Translations under genes and position numbers: made by a program | Assembly: GCF_963678635.1 (NCBI RefSeq) | Contig: NC_087067.1 | Location: 41,938,696-42,002,695 of the forward strand | Origin: Symsagittifera roscoffensis | Taxonomy: Eukaryota; Xenacoelomorpha; Acoela; Convolutidae | Direction of reading: 5' to 3' | DNA: 64,000 bases | Shown: positions 35,599 through 45,255 of the stretch, piece by piece | How the letters are laid out: every line of letters begins with the position of its first letter | Numbering within the stretch: the first letter of the stretch is position 1 | The notes under the pieces: model-generated | Told to the model about the DNA's origin: nothing | The model's database searches: none | What the model saw: only the letters and a program-made list of their open reading frames with translations

Positions 35599-36478
35599 TG
35601 TGCCATTCTGCCAGATGACACAGCACAATCTTCCGGCGACGTAAAAAAGAACGACTAAAGGCCTTATGAACAAAAAAAGTGTTGCGAAGGAGGGTCAGAA
35701 TGTTCTAGAAATTTTATTTTTAAAATTTCGATTGAAGAATGAACATTTCTGAGAAATAGAAAAAAGACGGCCATTTTGAATAAAAAAGACGAAATACAGA
35801 ACAACGACAGAAATTGTGAAGAACAGTCGTATCTGAGACGAAAAATACGAAGCCTCTTATCGTGGCAATAACACACGATAAGAACCTTAGCGACGGAAAT
35901 TTGTGGAAAAGGAGGCTTCAGTGGGGGAAGAAATATACCACGGGACCCTCCCGGGACACGAAATATAAGAGATAAGGGTGTTATCTCAAGAATATTACGG
36001 GAGCGGAGTCTTGGTCCCCCAGAGACTGTCTATGTGAAGGGACTATATAGACTAACTGTATAGCTGCTATAATGTCATAGATCTTAATTAACACCGTTAT
36101 TGTTTAATATTTCAGAGTATGAGTAGCTAGAAAAAGGAAAGGGTCAATCCATCTCTAATGGATTTAATATAGAACTGTCACACAAAAACATGTTAAAATA
36201 GGTTGTTCGAGCCGTGTTTTTAATGACAATCACGTAGTCTGAAGATCCGAGACTCAGCTATGTGGTTGTGTTCGCATGTAAACGAAAGCTGATCAAAAGT
36301 CGTTTGACTGATGGCCTAAAAATGGTAACTTTTTACTTTGCCCTAGACAGACCAGAAAATCAACTGGCAAGGTCGAGACGGTGAAAAACGAGTAGGATTA
36401 AGGTAACTGACGCCTGCCAGTCGTTAATAGGTACTTTTTCTACGCTCCGTCGCTGTGTGATATTTGGGCGAATGTTAC
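35599..36478 (+). repeat. 5' LTR
   Basis: The LTR begins TGTGCCATTCTGCC. The end is set at GTTAC (36478) if the flanking repeat is AACG, or one base later if the TG...CA rule is used. A TATA-like ACTATATAG lies at 36042-36050. A 9-bp perfect stem, CTTATCGTG (35856-35864) with CACGATAAG (35874-35882), lies in the first half. Differences from the 3' LTR: one base in an A-run near 35677, G/T near 35820, G/A near 36467, and C/T at the end. Confidence 0.92.
36042..36050 (+). promoter_or_regulatory. TATA-like box in the LTR
   Basis: ACTATATAG about 440 bp into the LTR is the best TATA candidate for the genomic transcript. No initiation site can be placed from sequence alone. Confidence 0.4.
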
Positions 36479-36491
36479 ATAGACGTTTTTA

Positions 36492-36510
36492 TGGCGCTCC
36501 TGGGTGGGCC
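36492..36510 (+). promoter_or_regulatory. Candidate tRNA primer binding site
   Basis: TGGCGCTCCTGGGTGGGCC starts 13 bases after the LTR. The first six bases fit the 3' end of tRNA-Lys, but the rest pairs poorly with the tRNA-Lys sequence I know. The start TGG (complement of CCA) and the position are right; the exact tRNA is uncertain. Confidence 0.4.
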
Positions 36511-36557
36511 TGTTAAAGGCATGAAACCATCATGATCAGCAAGCGTTTCAGCGACGT

Positions 36558-37738
36558 ACCCTCCGCTCCGGGCGTATGCCCGAGTTAGAGGCCTTAATGA
36601 CCGTTGTTGTACTAGGGGGAAGGTGCGTACCCTCCGTCTAGTACAATTTAGCTTTTAACTCTGTTGACACCGAAAATTCCGGGGGCCGGAGGGTTAGGTG
36701 GGAAGTCATGAACCCGCTTGTCCCGAGGTCCCGGGACCAAAAACAATTAAAGAGAAAGCGTAAAACCAAACAAAAATAGTGTATAATCAAGAAAAAGCCA
36801 AAAATAAATTTATTTGAAAACAAAAAAGTACAAAAAACAGTAAAAAATCTAAAAAAGACCAAAAACAGTAATAAACATAAAGTGACAGTTTATATGTTAT
36901 TTCCGGACGAGACGTGATTTGACCTTCCTATTTGTTGTTGTTTCAGATTGATTTATATCATTTCTGATAGAAAGATTGTGTGTTTTGGTGAAGGGTTGGA
37001 TACCCTCCCTCGAGTGTAATTTGAGCGTTTAAGCACGTTAATGGTAATTTTGCCGGTGGCCGGAGGGTAGAGTGGCAAGCTGATCAACGTGTTCCACACT
37101 CAACAGGGACATCAAGGACGACATCCGCAACGACTGTTGGGTATCGTTGAAGCAATTTTAGTATCGTTCGGGTACTATTTCTTTAAAACTTAAGTGGTGG
37201 GGGGCACGATTGGCGCGGTCCGATTGTACCCTCCATCGATTACAAATTTCCGAGTTAAGGGTCTTAATTCGGATATTTTGGTGCAAAGGAGGGTATAGTA
37301 CTATTCATTAACGACTATTAATAGATTATTATCCTTATTATATATTACTTATCTCCTATTTAGACCCAAGAAACACCCATTTTTTGTCGAAAATTACCAA
37401 TTTTCGACCAAACCGTAGAACCCCAAATTTTCGGATATCCGAGCTTTTCCGATAGGCTAAAAGCTTTTATATAGAGAGTAGCTACGTAGTTCGATCCCCT
37501 TCACTAAAGAAACCGCGTGAGCAAAGACTCAGTAGAAGTTAGGAAAACGAAAATTTTTCGATCAAAATTTTGATAATTTTCTGTATTTTGTCAATCTGTT
37601 TTGGGGATCGAGTTTTTGCGTTAGGAGCGTGCTAGCATAACGTGCTCGGTTACTAGAGAAATTTTTGGGTAACCCTCCGAGTAGCTCCGTGGATAGAGCT
37701 AACGACTTAAGGTTTGAAAAAGGAAGGAATCGGAGGGT
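36558..37738 (+). ncRNA. Five 66-67-nt leader modules closed by ACCCTCC/GGAGGGT
   Basis: Modules lie at 36558-36624, 36629-36694, 37002-37068, 37228-37294 and 37672-37738. Each starts with ACCCTCC and ends with GGAGGGT (the first ends GGAAGGT, one mismatch), so each can close by the same 7-bp stem over 66-67 nt. Interiors are diverged but alignable, sharing a GAG..TTAAG..C.TTAAT core. The fifth contains AGCTC CGTGGATA GAGCT, a perfect D-arm-like hairpin, giving a tRNA-like outline. They lie in the untranslated leader of the genomic RNA, where packaging, dimerisation, priming or translation control would be expected; none of these can be assigned. Confidence 0.65.
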
Positions 37739-38069
37739 CCAAATTTGATAGTTTTTGGCCAAATTTTTGTTTCTAAACCAATTTTGGTCCGGTTTTTTGC
37801 ATTATTCCAGTGCCGTACAGGGCTGCTACGCTCATTTCAAGTATTTTTAGGCACTTTCGACCGGAATTGCGGAAAAAGTTTTTCAGAACCTATATAGGTG
37901 GTGAAAAAAGGCCATTTTGACGAACGCGTTTTTGGCGATTTCTCAAAGACTAGTTATCCGATCGGGATAATTTTTGTACCATAAGTCGACGTTTTTGACC
38001 AATTTTCCGAATCGCAACCGTTTTTGGGTTGATTATTTCGGAAAAGAAAAATTTTTTTAGAATTTGTTG

Positions 38070-38600
38070 GTTCGGAGGGTCCAAATCACGGGCAACCCTC
38101 CGAGCGGCAGAAAATTTTATCAAAACATCTTTTTATTCATTTGGGAAGGTTGACCGTGTCAGCCAACCTAGTTTTAAGTCAGGTAGACCGCTTTCAGAGG
38201 CTTTACTGCGGTGTGATAACCCTTTTTCTTGATTTTGGGGGGACCCTCCGAAGTGACCCTCCGGAGTCAGCTAAACCCTTTAGCAACCCTCCTTAGTGGA
38301 AAATTTCCACGAGATCATCCTAAGAAGCTAAAACAGCTCCCCTTAGAGCTCCTAGCTTGTTTTGACGCTTTTTGAAGCTAGGGGGAGAACCTTCTAAGCG
38401 AGATCAAAAAATTTGAAAATTTTGGAGGTACCCTCCGAAGTAACCCTCCGGAGCATATTAAGCATCTTATTGACCCTCCTTAGTAAATTTAGGGGGACCC
38501 TACGAAGTAACTTGGGTGATTAGGGTACCCTCCGAAGTAACTTGGGTGATCAAGGTACCCTCCGAGGTAAACCTCCGGAGTGTCTTAAACCTTCTAACGA
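38070..38600 (+). repeat. ACCCTCCGAAGTAACCCTCCGGAG leader repeat
   Basis: Seven or more copies of ACCCTCCGAAGTAA(C)... occur, often paired with ACCCTCCGGAG or AACCTCCGGAG. The motif is the same 7-mer that closes the upstream modules, and the complementary GGAGGGT occurs at 38074-38080. Many plus-strand ACCCTCC copies could compete for the few GGAGGGT partners. Confidence 0.75.
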
Positions 38601-38816
38601 TCTTCCTTGTTAGAGACTTGAGTAAACTTTCTGTGGCAATTTGGGCAACGGAAAATATCCATTTAATTAGGATCATATTAGGATATTAGGCGTGCTTATC
38701 AGGATCATAAGAACCCATTTTGACCCGGAAATTCGTGATCAACTTTGGATTCTACATTGGGTGTATTAGAAGTACCCGAACAAAATTTTTTTTTGATTGT
38801 GATTTTGGTTGTGTGG

Positions 38817-39112
38817 TTGCCTTGAGCTACTTAATAGGAAAGTTCGGGCAATCCGGGAACAAATAAAGGAAGACCTCGGTGGCTGTATTAGGCAAATACA
38901 CACCCACTTGAGAAGAAAAATTGTTCCCTACTCTCGCACACTTGGAGCAGTCCGAGTGTGGCAGAGCTTTTTCATAGATTTGACGAATTTTCGATCAGAG
39001 GTTGCCTTGAGCTACTCAGTAGGACAGCTCGGGCAATCGCAGGACACCCAAAAGAAGACCTCGGTGGGTGTATTAGGCAGATACACACCCACTTGAGAAG
39101 ACTGTGTCCTGG
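38817..39112 (+). ncRNA. Tandem pair of structured leader units
   Basis: Two units, 38817-38928 and 39002-39110. Each has hairpin A, TTGCCTTGAGCT pairing with AGTTCGGGCAA (copy 1) or AGCTCGGGCAA (copy 2). Each then has hairpin B, closed by GGGAACAA/TTGTTCCC in copy 1 (38855-38862 with 38921-38928) and AGGACAC/GTGTCCT in copy 2 (39041-39047 with 39104-39110). Inside both is GTGG(C/G)TGTATTAGGCA.ATACACACCCAC. The closing stems differ in sequence but both pair, which indicates selected RNA structure. They lie 470 bases before the gag start. Confidence 0.75.
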
Positions 39113-39578
39113 GCTTCGTTCTTTCGGATCGTTCCGATTGGATGAAGTCTTTTTCTTTAAGACTAAGTTTTATTTATCTATTTCTGAGTCATCACTGCTT
39201 TTTATCAAAGATTGTTTAATTTTAACAAAGCAGTGACTTGATAAATTGTGTGGCGATAAATTGATACTGACAAAAGGTCGCTGTCACCTGTAGGATATTC
39301 TTATCTGATTATCGATTGTGTTTTGTGTGTCGATTATATCTTGTGGAAACTTAGTGATACGGTTATACTATACAACCGGGTTGAGTTAGCATTATATCAA
39401 TACTGGGTAGACCCTGTGTGTAACTTTAGCTGAGTCACTAGTTTAGTCGTGAGAGATCTAAGAGACATTTTGATACTGACGGAATCGAGTAGGCAGCGTT
39501 AAGTGATTTAACTAAATCTTGTTTGTGGTACGTTTGCATTGCCATCAAATTACGAATACTTTCATTTTGTTAAAAACT

Positions 39579-39884
39579 ATGCAGCGCAGGGACTCGCTAG
39601 GATCGACTACTAAAATTCCCAGGCTAAGCAAGGGAAGCACGCGGAAGTTTAGAACTAGGCGTAGCCAGACCTCGTTTAGCAGCGCTTCCGACGCGTTTGC
39701 TGAAGACGAATCGACTAAAGGTCAACCTGATCTTTCAGTGAGCGAAATGAAACTAAGGAGCGAGAAAAACCTCGATGGCAATCAAAGAGGGAGCGCCGAG
39801 GCCGAGCCTGCGAGCGAAACGCTGGTGGATCCCTTTGACGAAGGGGAGCGAACGCTCATTCGACCCGACTTTGAGCCAGATTAG
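39579..39884 (+). CDS. gag: Gag N-terminal segment, ends at in-frame TAG
   Basis: ATG at 39579 opens a basic then acidic segment (MQRRDSLGSTTKIPRL ... RPDFEPD) of 101 residues that stops at TAG 39882-39884. The frame is the same as the large gag-pol frame, and the codons after TAG (VLEREEAERTEETSERPEVE) are open to the gag-pol ORF. So the real gag probably starts here, interrupted by one stop codon that is either a point mutation or a readthrough site. Confidence 0.65.
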   Translation: MQRRDSLGSTTKIPRLSKGSTRKFRTRRSQTSFSSASDAFAEDESTKGQPDLSVSEMKLRSEKNLDGNQRGSAEAEPASETLVDPFDEGERTLIRPDFEPD

Positions 39885-42800
39885 GTCCTCGAACGGGAGG
39901 AAGCCGAGAGGACAGAGGAGACCTCGGAGCGTCCCGAGGTCGAACCTCGGGAGGAAGTGTTGTACAGGGGAATGTCCAAGTCAGAGACTAAGAGCTATAA
40001 ATGGAGAAAGGAACCTTCACATCCGACAAGTACACACTCATCTTTGGCCAAGCAGAGCAACAACGCGATGATGTCGAGTATGAGTCCGGGTGAAGAGCAG
40101 ACGTTCTCGAAGGCAAAGAAAAGTTGGAAGTCTTTGTACGATGAGCGCGTGACGTCGCTACAAGCCGGAGGTCTATCCTCTAGTTACGACCAACCGGAAA
40201 TAACCCATCCTGATGTGAACTTCACACCGTGCCCAAGGAACGACATGAGCAGGGAGGCGTCTTCTGCCTCGCCGACCAGGTCTATGTCAGATGGGATAAC
40301 GATGGGAGCATCATCAACGTTTGACAGACTGATGACGTCAATGCACAAGCAAAAGGGCGGTGCGTCATCGAGTACTAGGCTACAGCCACAGTTGACCTCG
40401 TCTTCTCTGGGGCTAACCCCGCCATTGGGAGCGGCTGGTGACATAAGTGACATGTTCGCTGGTGTGATGAATGGCCTGGATGAATTGAGGCGAGACATGA
40501 CTAAGAGGATAGATCAAGTTGACGAGAGAGCTCACCATGGTCGAGAGAGTTTGAAAGATGAGCTAACGCACGTGAAGTCGCAGGCGAGGTTTGATCAGGC
40601 TCAATTGATTCGTAACACCGATCGATGCCTGGCCGAGAGCCTGGCACAGGCAAGCAAAGAGTCAGAGGAGAGAGAGGCTAGGATGACAAGAGAGATCGAG
40701 CGATTGTTGAATGATCATGATAATACCTACGCCCAAACGATGACTGGCCTGGAAAGGAGGTTGGACGCCAAATCTGACTTGATGATGCGGAAGCTTGACG
40801 CGATCCTGAATGGTAGTAGTTGGCAGGAGCATTCCAACTCAAGGGAGCGCTCACGCCATGCGAATGTTGGAGATGGTACGGGCAACAGTGCCAGAGCCCA
40901 GCAAGGCTCGAGAACGAACTACGAACATAGAAACAAGGAGCGGCCAAGGGCAGCCCCGCAGAGGCCTGGCTGGACGAATCCAGTCCCACCAGAGGCAGAT
41001 GCCACTCCGGAGACAAGATTGCCAACCTTGCCACAAGTCAGTTCAGTACCAGATCTGACTACAGTCTCACAAGACACAACGATGTATGCCTCGATGTTTG
41101 AGCCTCTGAACAGATCTCTTGAAACATTCATCACCAAGCTCTTGAAGTCAACCGAGAGAGGAGAGAGGTCAAGAAGGACACTGAAAAAGCCGAAGTCATA
41201 TAAAGACGAGTCAGACGGCTGCATTGATACTTGGATAGAGGTGATGAAGTTACACTTTGAGGAAGAGAATCTCTCCAAGAAACAAGAGTGCAGCGCGCTG
41301 ACGAGCAACCTGGAGGGTACTGCATTAAGTTGTGTAATGGCGAAAAGAGCCAATGAGAGAGACAGCGCTCGCAAGATATTCGACATCCTTCTGAATCGTT
41401 TCGGCTCTGGAGTACAAGGGCACCAGGCTATGGTGAAGTTCGAGAAGAGGCGTCAGAGAGATGAAGAATCAATAGATAAATTCTTGGACGACCTTGAATT
41501 GCTCAGGAGGAGAAGCAACCCGGATGAGAGAATATCCGAGCGAAACTTGGCGATTGCTTCGAAGTTCATGGATGGAGTAAGGAGTGAGGAGTTGAAGACG
41601 ATGTTGGCCACTCACTTCACCCTGTCGCTTGACCAGGTACCCACGCCTGACGACTTGCGTATGAAGTCACGCGAGTATTTACTCATAAAACCGAGGGCGC
41701 AAAACCGTTACAGCAATTATGGCAACTATAGCGGGACAAACACTGGTGCGAATTCCAGTTGGTACAAACCTCGCGATGACATGGACAAGAGGAGGTTGTG
41801 CGCGAATTGTGGTTCAATGGACCATCACGTCTCTGCGTGTTCTGCATACAAACAGAACATGAAGGCCATAGGCTACTTTCTCGAGGACGCCGACGCGACC
41901 GACGAGGATCATGAGGAGTACGTCAGAGGGCTCATCATGAAATATGGTCCGAGGTGTTTCTTCTGTAATCTGGAGGGACACTTCAAGTCGGATTGTACTC
42001 AATTTTGGGACGCAGTAGCGGACGCGAAACATCCCCGCCACGAAGAGGCGCTTTCGGGTGTCAAGGCCAGTCGAGCACGTCTGATGAACGAGGCTGGACC
42101 TCAGAGAAAGGAGACGACACCGAGCACCTTTACGACCAAAAAGGTTAAGACATGGCCTGACGAGGTGGTAGCCTCGAACCTCGAAGCAGAGTCGTCTAGC
42201 CCACTCAAGGTGGATTACGGCCTGGCGGCAAGGACAGCGCTACAGAATGTCAAACAGGACCTAGCCACGAAAGAAATGGAGCAATGGGTAAGGTCGGAGC
42301 TGGAGAGCACAGATCTTCGGGAAAGTCTTAATGTCCTGGGTAAAACGACAGAAGCAGAAGACAAAGAGGAACCCAAGAAACAGGGACTAAAACTGAACGT
42401 TATATCTGGTAAGACTTTCGGCATGACGAAGGCGGGGACCAGAATAATGTCCATCATCTCAGTCGCAGGGCACCAGGTGGTCAAAAACTTGAGTGAGCCA
42501 TCCGAGATTACACTAGTCCACCTGGACATCTATGCCGACTACCTGAAGGAGAAGGATCCCAAACTGGACTCCAGGGCAGTGCGAGCGCTGCTCACAACGG
42601 GAGGTCCGAGGCTGATGGAAGTGGACGGACATTATATCGATGTCCATGGCCCTTACCCGATCCTGATGAATGTAGATGGCATCAATATCTACAAGAAAGC
42701 TCACATAACTGATGCGAACGACCAGATTGGCCGGATATACATTGGTCAAGAGGAGCTGAAGGTTAGACGAATCGGACACAACGCGATGCTCGAACAAGAT

Positions 42801-45221
42801 GCGGTGCATATTGGTTGTGAGGCCGATCTGGCCGCACACGTTCTGGACGTGCAAGGCAGACAACTTTCAGTAAAGGGACTGCTAGACACGGGAGCAGTGG
42901 TTAGTGTCATGCCAGTCAAAACTTGGACTGACATGGGTTTCGAAAGGTCGGATCTCATACCGACAAACATCAGGTTGGCAGCTGCCAATCAGGGAGCGAT
43001 CTATGTTACCGGACGAACCCCGATCATTTCACTGCAGCTCGGAGGAAGACATCTTTGGATGAGCTTCCTAATAGTAGAGAATTTGGACGAATCCGATCAG
43101 TTCATCTTAGGAAGGGATTTCGTTCGCAACTTTGACGTCACGATCGATCTCAATGACGGATTGATTAGGATCAAGGATCCTGAGAGAAAGTATGAGAAAA
43201 AACCTCTTAATAAGATCTTAATTAATCAGGCCAAGGTGCCGATTTTTCTGGATCGAAAAGTTAGATTAGAACCAAACCAAGCCGTAGTAGCGACGTTTAG
43301 GATGAGGAACTTGAATGAACTCAGCAATGACAGACAGGTGTGTCTGGTACCGAATCCAAACAGTAAAAGCTCGGCTATTTTAGGAAGAAGCTTCTCACTC
43401 ACTCAGAGCGGACTGTGTGTGAGTGTGTTATTGCACACAGAAGCAACAACAGTGACAATACAGAGGGGAAAGAAACTTGGCTACGCTTTGCCTCTGAACA
43501 CAGACTTTCAGAGTGTGGAGAACTTGAAAAAGTTTGATGTAACTAAATGTCCATTGCATGCGAACCAAGAATGTATAATGAAAAGAGTGAATGAATTGAA
43601 ATCTTCTAGGAAATTGTTTTCAATGAAGTCGGAAACAGATGATGGGCTGTCTAGTTGTTCCAACTTTCCTGAGAGGCCGACGGAAGCAGAGTTAGCAGCG
43701 AATAAGCCTGTCCTACCTGAGATAGAACACCTGAAGGGTAAAATATCAGATAAGGAATTAGATTCGCTCAGAGCGGTGCTAAATCGGAACGCAGACGTTT
43801 TTTCAAAGCATAAGGCCGACATAGGTTGTTGCAATTTTGTAGAGCACGAGATTGAGATAGAAGAGGGCTCGGTACCTCATAGGGAGGGGGCGAGAAGAAT
43901 GACCCCAAACAAGTCAGAAGCGTGTAGGAAGGAAATCGAGAGGTTAATGGAGTACGACATGATCGAGCCGTCGAAGTCTCCATGGGCTTGTGGTGTGGTC
44001 ATGGCGAAAAAGAAAGGGGGACAACTCAGATTTTGTTGTGATTTCCGTTATCTGAACGCAGTGACTATAAAGGACGCATACCCGATTCCCCGCATCGATG
44101 AGAGCCTATCCAAGCTGGGAGACGCGAAGTTCTTCACGACGTTGGATTTGGGCTCTGCATTCTGGCAAGTGCCACTCAGAAAGCAAGATCGAGAGAAAAC
44201 AGGTTTCGCGTGTGAGCTGGGACTGTTCCAGTGGAAGAGGATGCCATTCGGATTGTGCAACGCGACGGCCACATTCCAGCGACTGATGGCCCAGGCACTC
44301 ACGAGCGTCACTAAGAAATATGGGAATCTCATCATGTGTTATGTCGATGATGTCGTGATTGCAACACCAACCTTGGAAGACCACATAGAGAGGTTGGAGG
44401 AGGTGTTTTCTTGCATGAAGCAGGCGGGTCTGAAATGTAAACCCTCTAAGTGTGAAATCCTCATGGATTTCATAAAGTATCTGGGCCGCCTGGTTGACAA
44501 ACATGGAGTGAGACCAGATCCCGAAGCGGTTGAAGCGGTGCTGACCTGGAAGGCACCTAAAACAGATACACAGCTGATGAGTTTTCTGGGATTCGCAAAT
44601 TATTATCGAGAGTTCATCACGATGCAGAGGTTGATGAGAAACAAGGGCAAAAAGTTCATCTGGACTGATGAGGCACAAGTTTCATTTGAAAACATCAAGC
44701 GTGAACTTTGCGAGGCACCGGTCCTCGGCATGCCAACAGAGAAGGGGATGTTCGTGCTGGACACGGATGCATCAGTGGTTGCGATATCGGGCATACTTCA
44801 CCAGGAGCAGGAGTGGAACGGGAGAATGGTTCTTCGTCCGATAGCCTACGGGAGTAAAGTCCTGAGTGATACTGAAATGAAGTACGGCGCACCAAAAGCG
44901 GAGATATTTGCGGTGATCACTTTCGTGGAAAAATACAGGGCCTACTTGGGGAGTGCTCCCTTCAAGTTACGTGTGGATAACCGTGCCCTTGCCTGGCTGA
45001 AGACCTATTCGATGGACCAAAGCTATATTGGTCCTTGGATCGTGCGCCTGGATGGATACCACATGATCATAGAGCACCGTACTCGTGACAAGCACCAGAA
45101 CGCAGATAGTCTCAGTAAAAAGACAGAATTTTATGAGCGCCTCGAGGACAAACAGGCTAACCAATCAGAGATCAAAGACGGGTTTTCCTTTCTGGCAAGC
45201 TGCCACTTACTAGGTGGTTAG
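39885..45221 (+). CDS. gag-pol: Gag-protease-RT-RNase H polyprotein
   Basis: The open frame runs from the TAG at 39882 to TAG 45219-45221; the first ATG is at 39972. Counting from 39957: coiled coil at about 180-290, retrotransposon-gag-like domain at about 410-590, CCHC knuckles CANCGSMDHHVSAC (about 614) and CFFCNLEGHFKSDC (about 667), aspartic protease LLDTGAVVSVMP (about 975) with ILGRDF (about 1050), RT at about 1320-1540 with LDLGSAFWQVP and YVDD (about 1462), and RNase H with DTDAS (about 1602), AEIF and VDNRAL. Between NYYREFI and MQRLMRN about ten residues usual in the family seem missing. The end (FSFLASCHLLGG) looks frameshifted, because the next frame reads LPLTRWLDKSGHPIPGHPE. 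Gag packages RNA; pol copies it. Confidence 0.9.
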   Translation, partial: VLEREEAERTEETSERPEVEPREEVLYRGMSKSETKSYKWRKEPSHPTSTHSSLAKQSNNAMMSSMSPGEEQTFSKAKKSWKSLYDERVTSLQAGGLSSSYDQPEITHPDVNFTPCPRNDMSREASSASPTRSMSDGITMGASSTFDRLMTSMHKQKGGASSSTRLQPQLTSSSLGLTPPLGAAGDISDMFAGVMNGLDELRRDMTKRIDQVDERAHHGRESLKDELTHVKSQARFDQAQLIRNTDRCLAESLAQASKESEEREARMTREIERLLNDHDNTYAQTMTGLERRLDAKSDLMMRKLDAILNGSSWQEHSNSRERSRHANVGDGTGNSARAQQGSRTNYEHRNKERPRAAPQRPGWTNPVPPEADATPETRLPTLPQVSSVPDLTTVSQDTTMYASMFEPLNRSLETFITKLLKSTERGERSRRTLKKPKSYKDESDGCIDTWIEVMKLHFEEENLSKKQECSALTSNLEGTALSCVMAKRANERDSARKIFDILLNRFGSGVQGHQAMVKFEKRRQRDEESIDKFLDDLELLRRRSNPDERISERNLAIASKFMDGVRSEELKTMLATHFTLSLDQVPTPDDLRMKSREYLLIKPRAQNRYSNYGNYSGTNTGANSSWYKPRDDMDKRRLCANCGSMDHHVSACSAYKQNMKAIGYFLEDADATDEDHEEYVRGLIMKYGPRCFFCNLEGHFKSDCTQFWDAVADAKHPRHEEALSGVKASRARLMNEAGPQRKETTPSTFTTKKVKTWPDEVVASNLEAESSSPLKVDYGLAARTALQNVKQDLATKEMEQWVRSELESTDLRESLNVLGKTTEAEDKEEPKKQGLKLNVISGKTFGMTKAGTRIMSIISVAGHQVVKNLSEPSEITLVHLDIYADYLKEKDPKLDSRAVRALLTTGGPRLMEVDGHYIDVHGPYPILMNVDGINIYKKAHITDANDQIGRIYIGQEELKVRRIGHNAMLEQDAVHIGCEADLAAHVLDVQGRQLSVKGLLDTGAVVSVMPVKTWTDMGFERSDLIPTNIRLAAANQGAIYVTGRTPIISLQLGGRHLWMSFLIVENLDESDQFILGRDFVRNFDVTIDLNDGLIRIKDPERKYEKKPLNKILINQAKVPIFLDRKVRLEPNQAVVATFRMRNLNELSNDRQVCLVPNPNSKSSAILGRSFSLTQSGLCVSVLLHTEATTVTIQRGKKLGYALPLNTDFQSVENLKKFDVTKCPLHANQECIMKRVNELKSSRKLFSMKSETDDGLSSCSNFPERPTEAELAANKPVLPEIEHLKGKISDKELDSLRAVLNRNADVFSKHKADIGCCNFVEHEIEIEEGSVPHREGARRMTPNKSEACRKEIERLMEYDMIEPSKSPWACGVVMAKKKGGQLRFCCDFRYLNAVTIKDAYPIPRIDESLSKLGDAKFFTTLDLGSAFWQVPLRKQDREKTGFACELGLFQWKRMPFGLCNATATFQRLMAQALTSVTKKYGNLIMCYVDDVVIATPTLEDHIERLEEVFSCMKQAGLKCKPSKCEILMDFIKYLGRLVDKHGVRPDPEAVEAVLTWKAPKTDTQLMSFLGFANYYREFITMQRLMRNKGKKFIWTDEAQVSFENIKRELCEAPVLGMPTEKGMFVLDTDASVVAISGILHQEQEWNGRMVLRPIAYGSKVLSDTEMKYGAPKAEIFAVITFVEKYRAYLGSAPFKLRVDNRALAWLKTYSMDQSYIGPWIVRLDGYHMIIEHRTRDKHQNADSLSKKTEFYERLEDKQANQSEIKDGFSFLASCHLLGG

Positions 45222-45255
45222 ACAAGTCAGGACATCCTATACCTGGACACCCTGA

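Noticed and set aside
36558-37738. Hammerhead ribozyme or real tRNA genes in the leader
   Set aside because: CTGATGA and GAAA core elements are absent, and the modules lack a proper T arm and B box, so only tRNA-like shape is claimed.
41131-44678. Long minus-strand ORFs opposite gag-pol (up to 190 residues)
   Set aside because: They are antisense shadows of a coding region with higher GC content and show no domains.
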